NCBI GenBank assembly: GCA_964439215.1
Contig: CAYTNY010000014.1
Location: forward strand, 1-37,797
Reading direction: 5' to 3'
DNA: 37,797 nt
Source of the DNA: CAYTNY01 sp964439215
GTDB taxonomy: Bacteria > Oederibacteriota > PGYV01 > CAYTNY01
The translations under genes were made by a program, and so were the position numbers. Numbering within the stretch: position 1 is the first letter of the stretch; every line of letters begins with the position of its first letter. The notes under the pieces are model-generated. The model was not told the origin of the DNA, ran no database searches, and saw only the letters and a program-made list of their open reading frames with translations. Below are positions 23,527 to 32,222 of this stretch, one piece after another.

Positions 23527-24399
23527 ATGGCAAAGCATAAAGGAATGAGAAAGAATTTTATAGAGAAGGTCCTCCCGGGAATAGCTTCTGTTTCGCTGCT
23601 TTTTCTTTTGGGGATAGCGCTTACGCTTATCCTTACCGGTTTTCCGGCTTTCAGGGAAGTCGGCGTAATAGAGCTTATACTGGGGGATGAGTGGAGGCCC
23701 ACTTTTGAACCGCCGTATTTTGGGATACTTCCCCTTATACTTTCTTCCGCGTATGTTACCATAGGGGCCATAGTTTTCGCGGTGCCGCTGGGCGTGGCTT
23801 CCGCCGTATATGTCGCGGAGCTTGCAAGGCCCGCTGTGAGGGAAACCATAAAACCGATAATGGAAATACTCGCGGGAATACCGTCGGTTGTTTTTGGTTT
23901 TTTCGGCATAGTTTTTGTGTCTCCGCTTGTTCAGAAAGTGCTTAATCTTCCCACAGGGCTTACCGGATTTACTGCCGCGATTATACTTGGCCTTATGGCG
24001 GTGCCGACAATAGCGAGTATAACCGAAGACGCGATAACTTCTGTTCCGAAAGAGCTGCGCCACGCTTCATATGCTCTTGGCGGCAATATATGGGAGACAA
24101 TAACAAAAGTTACTCTTCCCTCGGCAAAATCAGGCATATTTACCGCGGTAATACTGGGCGTATCCAGGGCAATAGGAGAGACAATGACGGTGCTTATGGT
24201 TGCCGGAGGGGCGCGGGGGATCCCTGAATCACTTTTTTCGCCGATGAGGCCCATGACAGCCACAATAGCCGGAGAAATGGGTGAAGCTGTGGTGGGCAGC
24301 ATTCATTATCATGCTCTTTTTGCGATAGGTTTTGTACTCTTTTTTATAAATATAGTATTCAATATTACCGCTGAAAGGATAAGGAAAGGAAGACTATGA
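23527..24399 (+). CDS. pstC: phosphate ABC transporter permease PstC
   Basis: A 290-residue inner-membrane permease with about six helices. The N-terminal half shows FGILPLILSSAYVTIGAIVF, and the cytoplasmic loop that docks on PstB is seen in the ALGGNIWETITKVTLPSAKSG region, followed by GVSRAIGETMTVLMVAGG. With PstA it forms the phosphate channel. Its stop overlaps pstA (ATGA at 24396). Transcription comes from the four-box Pho promoter immediately upstream. Confidence 0.96.
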   Translation: MAKHKGMRKNFIEKVLPGIASVSLLFLLGIALTLILTGFPAFREVGVIELILGDEWRPTFEPPYFGILPLILSSAYVTIGAIVFAVPLGVASAVYVAELARPAVRETIKPIMEILAGIPSVVFGFFGIVFVSPLVQKVLNLPTGLTGFTAAIILGLMAVPTIASITEDAITSVPKELRHASYALGGNIWETITKVTLPSAKSGIFTAVILGVSRAIGETMTVLMVAGGARGIPESLFSPMRPMTATIAGEMGEAVVGSIHYHALFAIGFVLFFINIVFNITAERIRKGRL

Positions 24400-25283
24400 A
24401 TCACAAAAAGTATTTTGAAAAAATACAGACAATGACCCGCAAGGAATGGGAGCAGGAGGCAGGTTTCATATTTCTGAAATTATGCCTGCTTATAGTAATT
24501 ATTTCATTGGGTGTCCTGATAGGATTTATATTTTTAAAAGGTTTTCGTGTTTTAAACTGGGAATTTTTTACCGCATTTCCGCGAAATGGAATGTCTGAGG
24601 GAGGAATATTTCCCGCGATTGTGGGTACATTTCTGCTTTCTACAGGAGCCATTCTTTTTTCTCTGCCTCTTGGTGTTTTCACGGCAGTGTGGCTTACGGA
24701 GTATTCAAACAACCCGCGTATGGTGAGGTTCCTGAGAATAGGAATAAATTCTCTTGCGGGTGTGCCGTCGGTTGTGTTCGGATTGTTTGGTTTTGCGTTT
24801 CTTGTTAAGTTTATGGGTTTTGGAGTATCGGTTCTTTCCGGAGCCATTGTTCTGGGAATACTGGTTCTGCCTACCATAATAAGAACCTCTGAAGAGGCGC
24901 TTTTGACCGTGCCTCCGGCTTTCAAGGAAGCGTCCCTTGCTCTTGGAGCCACAAGATGGGAAACAATGGTAAAAATAATACTGCCCAATTCCATATCAGG
25001 TATACTTACGGGTATTATACTGAGCATAGGCCGGGCCGCGGGGGAAACAGCGCCGATACTTCTTACTGCGGCGACTTTTTTCACTGTGCGGCTCCCGGAT
25101 TCTGTTTTTTCAGAAGTAATGGCCCTGCCGTATCATATTTATGCGCTTATGACCGAGGGGACGCACGCAAAACAGCTGGAAATAGCGTATGGCACGGCTC
25201 TTGTTCTGCTTATACTTGTGCTGCTCATAAATTCCGCGGCAATATATATAAGAATAAAATCAAGGAGAAACAGAAAATGGTAA
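24396..25283 (+). CDS. pstA: phosphate ABC transporter permease PstA
   Basis: A 295-residue permease with about six helices. It has the PstA-style LNWEFFTAFPRNGMSEGGIF after the first helix, the docking loop ALGATRWETMVKIILPNS, and GRAAGETAPILLTAATFF. It pairs with PstC in the membrane. Start and stop overlap pstC and pstB, so the subunits are translated in a coupled fashion. Confidence 0.96.
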   Translation: MNHKKYFEKIQTMTRKEWEQEAGFIFLKLCLLIVIISLGVLIGFIFLKGFRVLNWEFFTAFPRNGMSEGGIFPAIVGTFLLSTGAILFSLPLGVFTAVWLTEYSNNPRMVRFLRIGINSLAGVPSVVFGLFGFAFLVKFMGFGVSVLSGAIVLGILVLPTIIRTSEEALLTVPPAFKEASLALGATRWETMVKIILPNSISGILTGIILSIGRAAGETAPILLTAATFFTVRLPDSVFSEVMALPYHIYALMTEGTHAKQLEIAYGTALVLLILVLLINSAAIYIRIKSRRNRKW

Positions 25284-26056
25284 AAATGAAAACAGAAAAC
25301 ACCGCGGCAATAAGGACTGAGGGTTTTAACTTTTATTATACCGGCATGCACGCTTTGAAAGATGTTGATATTGAAATTCCCGAGAAAAAAGTAACCGCGA
25401 TAATCGGCCCGTCAGGGTGCGGGAAGTCAACGTTTTTGAGATCAATGAACAGAATGAATGATCTGATAGAAGGAACAAAGGTAAGCGGCATTATGGAATA
25501 TAAAGGGAAAAACATATATGACAAGGAAATGGACATAATAACATTAAGAAGAAATATAGGAATGGTTTTTCAGAAACCAAATCCTTTTCCGAAGTCAATT
25601 TTTGATAATATTGCTTATGGATTGAGAATAAACAGAATGTTTTCCGGGACTGACGAATTAAAAGAAAAAGTGGAAGCAGGGATACGCGAGGCGGGTCTGT
25701 GGGAAGAGGTAAAGGATGACCTTAATAAAAGCGCTTTTGACCTGTCAGGCGGGCAGCAGCAGCGTTTGTGTATAGCCAGGGCGCTTGTTATAAGGCCGGA
25801 TATACTGCTGATGGATGAGCCGACGGCGTCTTTGGATCCGATTTCAACGGCAAAAATCGAAGAACTGATACAGCAGCTTAAGGAAGAGTACACGATAATA
25901 ATTGTAACCCACAATATGCAGCAGGCGGCAAGGGTCGCGGACAAAACCGCGTTTTTTCTGATGGGCGACCTTATTGAGTTTGATAAAACATCCAAAATGT
26001 TTACAAGCCCGGAAAAAAAGATGACGGAAGATTATATAACAGGAAGATTCGGATAA
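25277..26056 (+). CDS. pstB: phosphate ABC transporter ATP-binding protein
   Basis: The 259-residue ATPase drives uptake by PstSCA. Walker A is GPSGCGKST, the Q-loop FQKPNPFPKS is characteristic of PstB, the signature is LSGGQQQRLCIARAL, Walker B DILLMDEP with D-loop SLDP, and the switch His is in VTHNMQQA. The start is set by AAGGAG (25262-25267), 9 bases before ATG 25277; the frame is open further upstream within pstA but that part is not PstB-like. The start lies inside the end of pstA (7-base overlap). Confidence 0.97.
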   Translation: MVKMKTENTAAIRTEGFNFYYTGMHALKDVDIEIPEKKVTAIIGPSGCGKSTFLRSMNRMNDLIEGTKVSGIMEYKGKNIYDKEMDIITLRRNIGMVFQKPNPFPKSIFDNIAYGLRINRMFSGTDELKEKVEAGIREAGLWEEVKDDLNKSAFDLSGGQQQRLCIARALVIRPDILLMDEPTASLDPISTAKIEELIQQLKEEYTIIIVTHNMQQAARVADKTAFFLMGDLIEFDKTSKMFTSPEKKMTEDYITGRFG

Positions 26057-26075
26057 TTTTACAGGAGGCAGTATC

Positions 26076-26765
26076 ATGATGGAAAGACATTTTGACGATG
26101 AACTGAAAGAGCTTAAAAAAAACATACTGAAAATGCAGACACTTGTGGATGAGGCCATAATAAAATCCATAAAATCGCTGGTTGACAGGAACGGCGAACT
26201 GGCGGAAGAGGTTCTCGGCAGCGATGACGCGATAGACCTGCTTGAAATTGTTATAGACAAGCAGTGTCTTGAGCTTTTAGCCAAGCGCCAGCCTGTTGCC
26301 GTGGATCTGAGGTTTATAACATCGGTGCAGAAAATAAACTCTGATCTTGAAAGGATAGGGGATCTTTGCATAAATGTTGCAAGCGCGTCCAAATACCTGG
26401 CAAAGCATCCGCAGCTGAAACCGCTTATTGATATTCCGCAGATGGCGGATATAACGCGAAGCATGCTTAAGGACACGATGCTTGCGCTGGTTGACAGGGA
26501 TTCAAAACTGGCGAGAAAGATCGTTGAGCAGGATGAGGAAGTTGACAGATTGTACGTGCAGAATTTCAGGGAAATACTTTCTTATATGCTGGAAGACAAC
26601 AATAATATAAAAAGAGGGCTGAGACTTATACTTACCGCCAAACATATAGAAAGAATGGCCGATCATGTTCAGAATATTGCCGAAGATATTGTGTATATGG
26701 TAGAGGCTACAACTATCAAACATCATTATGAGGAAAGTCTGATGAAGGGCGAAGACACGGAGTAA
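26076..26765 (+). CDS. phoU: phosphate signalling protein PhoU
   Basis: PhoU is a helical cytoplasmic protein that relays the state of the Pst transporter to PhoR. The 229-residue length and two repeated three-helix units are typical; the conserved metal-binding helices read SDLERIGDLCINVA in the first half and KHIERMADHVQNIAEDIVYM in the second. ACAGGAGG precedes the ATG. It closes the pst operon 19 bases after pstB. No terminator is evident. Confidence 0.96.
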   Translation: MMERHFDDELKELKKNILKMQTLVDEAIIKSIKSLVDRNGELAEEVLGSDDAIDLLEIVIDKQCLELLAKRQPVAVDLRFITSVQKINSDLERIGDLCINVASASKYLAKHPQLKPLIDIPQMADITRSMLKDTMLALVDRDSKLARKIVEQDEEVDRLYVQNFREILSYMLEDNNNIKRGLRLILTAKHIERMADHVQNIAEDIVYMVEATTIKHHYEESLMKGEDTE

Positions 26766-27116
26766 ATGGAAAAAAGACAACAGAATGTTCAGAGGCTCGG
26801 ATTCTCGGCGGATAATAATTCAAAGCTTATAGCTTAATGTCCGGAACAGGGGAAACAGGGAAAAGAAACCGCAGATTAGTCCGCGGCAGTTGATTGGTTT
26901 AATATGAAGGGCGCGGCTGTCAGAATAAAAGTCCGGTGAATATGAGCGTAAAAGTTTTTTTTTGGAACTCAAAATGTTGAACTGCCTTTCCCGAAATTCA
27001 AGAAATCAAAAGCTTAAAGCCCAATTTCCTATGTTTTTTCTGTTTTATTTAAAAATTGCCTAATATCTCCGGCAATGATAGAATAATTTAAATAAAGCAA
27101 TAAAGGGGCTTTGACC
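26766..27116. other. intergenic stretch between phoU and the sensor kinase
   Basis: About 350 bases. Apart from a weak 23-codon open frame touching the phoU stop, no gene is visible. The distal end holds a promoter and a palindrome, listed separately. The middle contains T8 at about 26957 and a short CCGC/GCGG repeat but no convincing terminator or RNA. Confidence 0.5.
27055..27084 (+). promoter_or_regulatory. promoter and operator-like palindrome before the sensor kinase
   Basis: TTGCCT (27056-27061), 17 bp, TAGAAT (27079-27084). The palindrome ATTGCC-N10-GGCAAT (27055-27060 and 27071-27076) covers the -35 and spacer, where a bound protein would block or control polymerase. Confidence 0.55.
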
Positions 27117-29051
27117 GTGATTTTTGAATTTATTATGATGACAGTTGTTTTTAATTCGCTTTTGGGAATAATAGCGCTTATTAAAAGCAGAAACCGCGTA
27201 AATATATCATTTTTCAGCCTCAGTCTTCTTCTGGCAGCCTGGAACTTCTGTGTGGTGATGTATAAAGGCTATGGTATAGAGGTATTTGACAGGATAAATT
27301 TTGTTGTTGTTCTGTTCATTCCTGCCGCGGTTCTCAATTTTATTATGGCTCTTTTCGGGATAAAGAAGGGAAAACTGCGGGTGCTGCGCGGTATTTATCT
27401 GGGTGCGGGTTTTCTGGGGGCGATGTATGTGGCGGCGACATTTATGTCAGCGGAAATATATGCGTCTTTTCATTCATATTCGTGCAAGGTAATAAATTTT
27501 TTATTTGAAGGGGCGGCCAATATAATAACATTTATAATATTGGTTAAACTTCACAGCAAAATAAAGTATAAAATGGAAAGGGAAAAAATAGGCTATGTTA
27601 TAATAGCATTCTCTGTGCTTTTGGGGGGAGGCATTCTTGATTTTACAAGCTCGCTTGAATGGCACGGGCTTCATTATACGGGCAATATATCCGCCGCTGT
27701 ATATGCGTTTATAATATTTACCGCGGTTTTCAGGCACAGGCTCTTTAATACCGGATTTATATTCAGAAACTTCATTATATATTCCCTGTTTGCCGCGGTT
27801 ATGACCGCGATAATCATAGCGGCCGCGGAGCTCCTGCTTCATAAAATACCTGCTTTTTACGGCATTGTTTTTATTATTTTTATCACGATACTTCTGTATA
27901 TGAAAAAGATATATTTACTTATGCAGAAAATATCATTGAAAATAGGAATGCTTACGGATTCTGAAAAAATAAACGCGGAAATGATAAAAATAAAGGATGC
28001 GGAAGAAACCGCGGATACGAAATTAAGGAAAACAGCGGTTTTGCTGAACACAGGTTTTGAAATGGAGATATTTATATTTGTCATTGACGGGGATCATTAT
28101 GTAAAATGGTGGTGTACAGAGGAAAAAATGTGCCCTGACAGGGTAAATTTTCAGGAAATAACGGCAAAAACAGTAATCAGGTATGAAACAAAAAAAATAA
28201 AAGATCTTGATGCTTTTAACGCGGATATACTGATACCGCTTACACAGAGTATGACTGTCCACGGCCTTCTTGCGGGGAAAAAATACACCGCGGACATATC
28301 TTTTCTGGAAGAGGAAATACGCGTCCTGGAAAACGGCGCGAAAATAATAGCGGAGCTTCTGGGTTCTCATATACTGCATCAGAAAAAAACAGAAGAGGAA
28401 AGTATAAAAAGAATGGGAAGGGTCGCTGGGCAGATGGCCCACGAAATAAACAATCCGCTTACTGCTCTGTGGGGTGCGGCGCAGCTTCTTGACGGAAAAA
28501 CCGGCCGGGAAAAAGAAAATATAGATATAATAAGAGAGGAAATAAAACGGCTGAAAAAAATACTGGAGCAGTGGAGGGTTTTTTCCGATAAAATATTCAT
28601 AGAGAAATCCAGGGTTAATGTCAACCGGATACTGAAAGATACGGTGAAAATGGTTATGTTTGACAGCATCTGGGAAAATATAGAGCTTTTTATTGATGAA
28701 AAAGATGAAATAGAAGCAGAAATAGACAGCGATAAAATGAGGCAGGTGTTTATAAATGTTCTGAAAAATTCCGCTGACGCAGCAGTGGTGTCAGGAGCCG
28801 GAAAAATCGAAATAACCGTGGAAAAAAAAGATATGAATGCGGTTATAAAATTCAAAGATAACGGCGCCGGTGTTGAAAAGGGCATAGCTCAGCGAATAAA
28901 ACAGCCTTTTTTCACGACAAAACAGAAAGGCTCCGGATTGGGGCTTGCGATTTCAGAAAGAATAATTAAGGGGCATAAGGGCGCAATAACGATTAGCAGC
29001 GACAGCCGGTCTTATACGGAAGTGGTAATTACTCTGCCGCTGTCGAAGTGA
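27117..29051 (+). CDS. polytopic sensor histidine kinase, NtrB-like core
   Basis: Start GTG 27117 is preferred over TTG 27111 because AAGGGG (27103-27108) is 8 bases upstream. The 644-residue kinase has about nine membrane helices in the first 275 residues, similar to the 7TM-type N-terminal sensors, then a GAF-like region (about 285-415). The catalytic core has phosphorylated His442 in GQMAHEINNPLTAL, and ATPase boxes NVLKNSADAA, DNGAGV and GSGLGLAISERI. HisKA of this type pairs with sigma-54 regulators, and the next gene, 32 bases downstream, encodes one. The signal is unknown. The arrangement recalls PrsK/PrsR-like pairs but no exosortase gene is seen. Confidence 0.88.
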   Translation: MIFEFIMMTVVFNSLLGIIALIKSRNRVNISFFSLSLLLAAWNFCVVMYKGYGIEVFDRINFVVVLFIPAAVLNFIMALFGIKKGKLRVLRGIYLGAGFLGAMYVAATFMSAEIYASFHSYSCKVINFLFEGAANIITFIILVKLHSKIKYKMEREKIGYVIIAFSVLLGGGILDFTSSLEWHGLHYTGNISAAVYAFIIFTAVFRHRLFNTGFIFRNFIIYSLFAAVMTAIIIAAAELLLHKIPAFYGIVFIIFITILLYMKKIYLLMQKISLKIGMLTDSEKINAEMIKIKDAEETADTKLRKTAVLLNTGFEMEIFIFVIDGDHYVKWWCTEEKMCPDRVNFQEITAKTVIRYETKKIKDLDAFNADILIPLTQSMTVHGLLAGKKYTADISFLEEEIRVLENGAKIIAELLGSHILHQKKTEEESIKRMGRVAGQMAHEINNPLTALWGAAQLLDGKTGREKENIDIIREEIKRLKKILEQWRVFSDKIFIEKSRVNVNRILKDTVKMVMFDSIWENIELFIDEKDEIEAEIDSDKMRQVFINVLKNSADAAVVSGAGKIEITVEKKDMNAVIKFKDNGAGVEKGIAQRIKQPFFTTKQKGSGLGLAISERIIKGHKGAITISSDSRSYTEVVITLPLSK

Positions 29052-29083
29052 AATAATATAATGATTTAAAGGAGGAAAGCATA

Positions 29084-30424
29084 ATGTCCGCCATACTTGT
29101 GGTTGATGACGAACGGAATATACGCAGGGTATTGAAGGGTATTTTGAAAAAAAACGGCTATGACAATATTCTTGAAGCATGCGACGGGCGTGAGGCGCTT
29201 GAAATAACGGATGAAAATAATATTGATCTTGTGATATCTGATATTAATATGCCGCATATGAACGGGCTGGAGTTTTTTGAAAAAGTAAAGGACAGGAACT
29301 TTCCTTTTATAGTACTTACGGCCTATGGCACGGTTGAAACCGCCGTGGCAGCGGTAAAAAAAGGGGTATATGATTTTATTTCAAAACCTTTTGACGAAGA
29401 AGAACTTGTTAATGTAGTGAAAAAAGCACTGGATGAAAAAACAATGGAGGAACAGGAACTTGGGTTTTCTGATGAAATATTTGATATATATTTTGATTCT
29501 GAAAATTCTGAAATAAAAAAAATAAAAGAATCTCTGCCGAGAGTCGCGAGGACAAAAGCAAATATACTTATAACCGGGGAAACCGGAACAGGGAAAGGGC
29601 TTTTGGCGTGCGCGGTGCATTCGCCGGGACAGCAGAAAGACGCGCCGTTTATAAAGGTGAACTGTTCCGCAATACCGGAAAATCTTATGGAATCAGAACT
29701 CTTTGGATATAAAAGAGGAGCGTTTACCGGAGCGGTTGTGGATAAGCCCGGGAAATTTGAACTGGCGGATAAAGGCACTATTTTTCTTGATGAAATAGGG
29801 GAAATGCCCTATGAACTTCAGGCGAAACTGCTTTCTGTAATTCAGGAAAAAGAAATAACCCGGCTTGGCGGCATTTCGCCCGTAAAAACAGATGTGAGGA
29901 TTATAGCGGCAACAAATATGGATGTGAAAAAAGCCGTGGAAGAAAAACTGTTCAGAGAGGACCTGTATTTCCGGCTGAACGTAGTGGCGGTTGAACTTCC
30001 GGCGCTAAGGGACAGGACGGATGACATAGTTAAATTTATGGATTATTTTAATAAAAAATATGCCGCGGAATACGGATTAAAACCCAAGAAAATAGACAGC
30101 CGGACAATTGAAATGTTTAAAGAGCATAAGTGGAAAGGCAATATAAGAGAACTGGAAAATGTGATCCAGAAAATTCTTGTTATGGAAGATGACATGATCA
30201 TTAGGCGTGAGACGGCAGAAAAACATATGAATTTTGAATGTGTTAAATACGGAAAAGGCAGAGGGGTTTTCTTTGACAAAGCAAAAGATGAAAAAGCGGC
30301 AAAAGAGATTCAGCTGATAAAAGAAACTCTGGAAAAAACACGCGGCAATAAAACAAAAGCGGCAAAAGAACTGGGAATATCAAGAAGAACCCTGCTTTAC
30401 AGGATAAAAGAATATGGTATTTAA
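29084..30424 (+). CDS. sigma-54-dependent response regulator, NtrC family
   Basis: A 446-residue activator with three parts. The receiver has phosphorylation site Asp53 (ISDINMPHMNG) and Lys in FISKPFDEEE. The AAA+ domain (about 140-375) has Walker A GETGTGKG (165-172), the sigma-54 contact loop GAFTGA (212-217) and Walker B GTIFLDEIGEM. The C-terminal Fis-type helix-turn-helix reads TKAAKELGISRRTLLYR. It would remodel sigma-54 polymerase at unknown target promoters on phosphorylation by the upstream kinase. AAAGGAGG supports the ATG. I found no good -24/-12 promoter in this window. Confidence 0.95.
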   Translation: MSAILVVDDERNIRRVLKGILKKNGYDNILEACDGREALEITDENNIDLVISDINMPHMNGLEFFEKVKDRNFPFIVLTAYGTVETAVAAVKKGVYDFISKPFDEEELVNVVKKALDEKTMEEQELGFSDEIFDIYFDSENSEIKKIKESLPRVARTKANILITGETGTGKGLLACAVHSPGQQKDAPFIKVNCSAIPENLMESELFGYKRGAFTGAVVDKPGKFELADKGTIFLDEIGEMPYELQAKLLSVIQEKEITRLGGISPVKTDVRIIAATNMDVKKAVEEKLFREDLYFRLNVVAVELPALRDRTDDIVKFMDYFNKKYAAEYGLKPKKIDSRTIEMFKEHKWKGNIRELENVIQKILVMEDDMIIRRETAEKHMNFECVKYGKGRGVFFDKAKDEKAAKEIQLIKETLEKTRGNKTKAAKELGISRRTLLYRIKEYGI

Positions 30425-30443
30425 ATGCATACAGGCGGCTGTT

Positions 30444-32063
30444 ATGAAGAAAAAACCGGCGGTTTTGATTTTTTTAATATGTTTTTTTGCCGGAAACGCC
30501 GCTGCTCTGCAGAGCATACAGAATGAGTATCTGGGCATAAATGCCGATGATCAGAATGGATATGATTTTGCTTTTGATATGGGGACATCGGCGTTAAATA
30601 CCCCTGCCAGCGGAAGACTGCTGTATAATTATGAAGGAGCAGGATATATACCCCAGGGGACTTCAAAAATGGTGGTGAAGATAGACAATAACCCGGTTGA
30701 TGTTTATGATACGGCAAACGGGCAGAGACTGGGGAGTCTTGAAAACTTCGGTTCTTATATAAGAGGCAGAAAAAGATTTTTGGAGGTTATTGATCTTGAA
30801 ATACAGTGGCACCTTGCGGTTAATCCCGCAACGGGAACAGATGATGATACGATGAAAATGAAGTTTATCGCGGAAAACATATCTTCCGCGGACCGTTATT
30901 TTGCCCTGCGTCTGGAGTGGGATACAAAAGTGCTGGGGCACGACGGCACAAATATTTCGGTTGATAATGGTTTTTCAGTAGTTACAAACAATACGGTATG
31001 GAGAAAATCAGAAAATAATATACCGGCAAACTGGTGGGATTACGACGTTGCGCCGCCCGACACACCCAATCTGGTCGGAAGAGGATATTTAAAAAATAAT
31101 CCGTACGGAGAGCCTGCGACTGAGCCTGATATGTTTGAAGTCGCGGATTGGAACGATGTAAACGGCGCGGCTCAGTGGACAACCGCGGAGGCGGGGCTTG
31201 TGGGAGAATACAATGACAGTGCTGTTGTTCTGTGGTTTACTGACGGAGAAGGCGGAGATGAAACTTCGCCCGGCACGCTTATACCGGCGGGGCAGAGCAT
31301 TACCTGGGTGGCTTATTACGGCATCAATCAGGAAGAACTTTTAACAACGCCGACAATTACTCCGACAGATACTTCCACGCTTACCGCGACGCGGACCATA
31401 ACAATGACGCCTACTTTTACAAATACTCCGAGTTTTACTGTTACATCCACGATAACAGCAACATCTTCAATAACACAGACACATACAGCAAGTCCGAGCG
31501 TAACCCGGACATATACCGCCACCAATACGCCGAGTATAACTCCGACAGGAACAATAACTTTAACATATACAGCCACCGGAACGAACAGCCCGACACCGAG
31601 TATTACACTGACTCAAAGCGCAACGGATACAAAGACACCGACGGTTACGGCAAGCATTACGCCGACATATACCGCTACGCCGAGTATAACAATAACATCC
31701 AGCGCCACAGCAACTCCGACAATAACACCAACAGCAACATTTTCTCCTACTTTAACGCCTACGCCGCCGGATCTTGTGCTTATAGACAAAGGGCCTTTTC
31801 CGCATCCTGCAGATGAAGAAACGCATATTATCTACTGGCTGTCCAAGGACGCGGTGGTTTCAATAAAATTATGGACGGTTTCAGGGGAGATCGTAAGGCA
31901 GGAAAATAATATACAGTCATTTAAAGGATATAATAAATTTTACTGGGACACCAGAAACCGAAGTTCAAAAAAAACAGCGTCAGGCGTGTATATATACAGA
32001 ATAAGCGCTGCCGCCGGAAATGAGTCTGTGCAGGAAACAGGCAAGGTTGTGGTGGTAAGATAA
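30444..32063 (+). CDS. large secreted protein with Thr/Pro-rich linker and FlgD-like C-terminal domain
   Basis: ATG 30444 is chosen because it begins a normal signal peptide (to about GNAAA) and has AGGCGG six bases upstream; an earlier ATG at 30414 would add ten charged or polar residues. The mature protein of about 520 residues has an N-terminal beta-rich domain (to about residue 300), with an isolated GLVGEYNDSAVVLWFTDG segment, then about 150 residues of Thr/Pro/Ser low-complexity linker, and an Ig-like C-terminal domain (VVSIKLWTVSGEIVR ... FYWDTRNRSSKKTASGVYIYRI) of the FlgD_ig kind. Such C-terminal domains occur in surface and secreted proteins of several uncultivated phyla. The function is unknown. 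It follows the response regulator closely, so the two-component pair may control it. Confidence 0.75.
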   Translation: MKKKPAVLIFLICFFAGNAAALQSIQNEYLGINADDQNGYDFAFDMGTSALNTPASGRLLYNYEGAGYIPQGTSKMVVKIDNNPVDVYDTANGQRLGSLENFGSYIRGRKRFLEVIDLEIQWHLAVNPATGTDDDTMKMKFIAENISSADRYFALRLEWDTKVLGHDGTNISVDNGFSVVTNNTVWRKSENNIPANWWDYDVAPPDTPNLVGRGYLKNNPYGEPATEPDMFEVADWNDVNGAAQWTTAEAGLVGEYNDSAVVLWFTDGEGGDETSPGTLIPAGQSITWVAYYGINQEELLTTPTITPTDTSTLTATRTITMTPTFTNTPSFTVTSTITATSSITQTHTASPSVTRTYTATNTPSITPTGTITLTYTATGTNSPTPSITLTQSATDTKTPTVTASITPTYTATPSITITSSATATPTITPTATFSPTLTPTPPDLVLIDKGPFPHPADEETHIIYWLSKDAVVSIKLWTVSGEIVRQENNIQSFKGYNKFYWDTRNRSSKKTASGVYIYRISAAAGNESVQETGKVVVVR

Positions 32064-32162
32064 ACGGCGGCCGCTGCCGCGCATAAAACGGAATGGGATA
32101 TTCCGGCTGAGGTTTGGCTTAACCCTGTTATATGATATTTTTTCTATTTTTTTAATATTTCC

Positions 32163-32195
32163 TTGAAATAAAAGTTTTTTGATGTAATATTACAT
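32163..32195 (+). promoter_or_regulatory. promoter of the MscS channel gene with a perfect palindrome
   Basis: TTGAAA (32163-32168), 16 bp, TAATAT (32185-32190). The -10 is embedded in the perfect 14-bp palindrome ATGTAATATTACAT (32182-32195), a possible operator. The ribosome-binding site GGAGG follows at 32210-32214. Confidence 0.5.
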
Positions 32196-32222
32196 ATACA
32201 TTAAATAATTGGAGGCTGCGGT

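Noticed and set aside
25190..25205. Sigma-54-like sequence TGGCACG-N4-TTGTT within pstA.
   Set aside because: The nearly invariant GC of the -12 element is replaced by GT, and it is inside a coding region of a Pho-controlled operon.
24956..25276. Upstream extension of the pstB reading frame through the end of pstA.
   Set aside because: The extra 107 residues are an out-of-frame reading of pstA; the Shine-Dalgarno and PstB similarity begin at 25277.
26766..26837. 23-codon open frame starting directly after the phoU stop.
   Set aside because: No properly spaced ribosome-binding site and no recognisable sequence; it could be chance.
31328..31760. DNA tandem repeat or CRISPR-like array in the Thr/Pro linker region.
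   Set aside because: The periodicity is at the protein level with varied codons; no constant repeat-spacer pattern is present.
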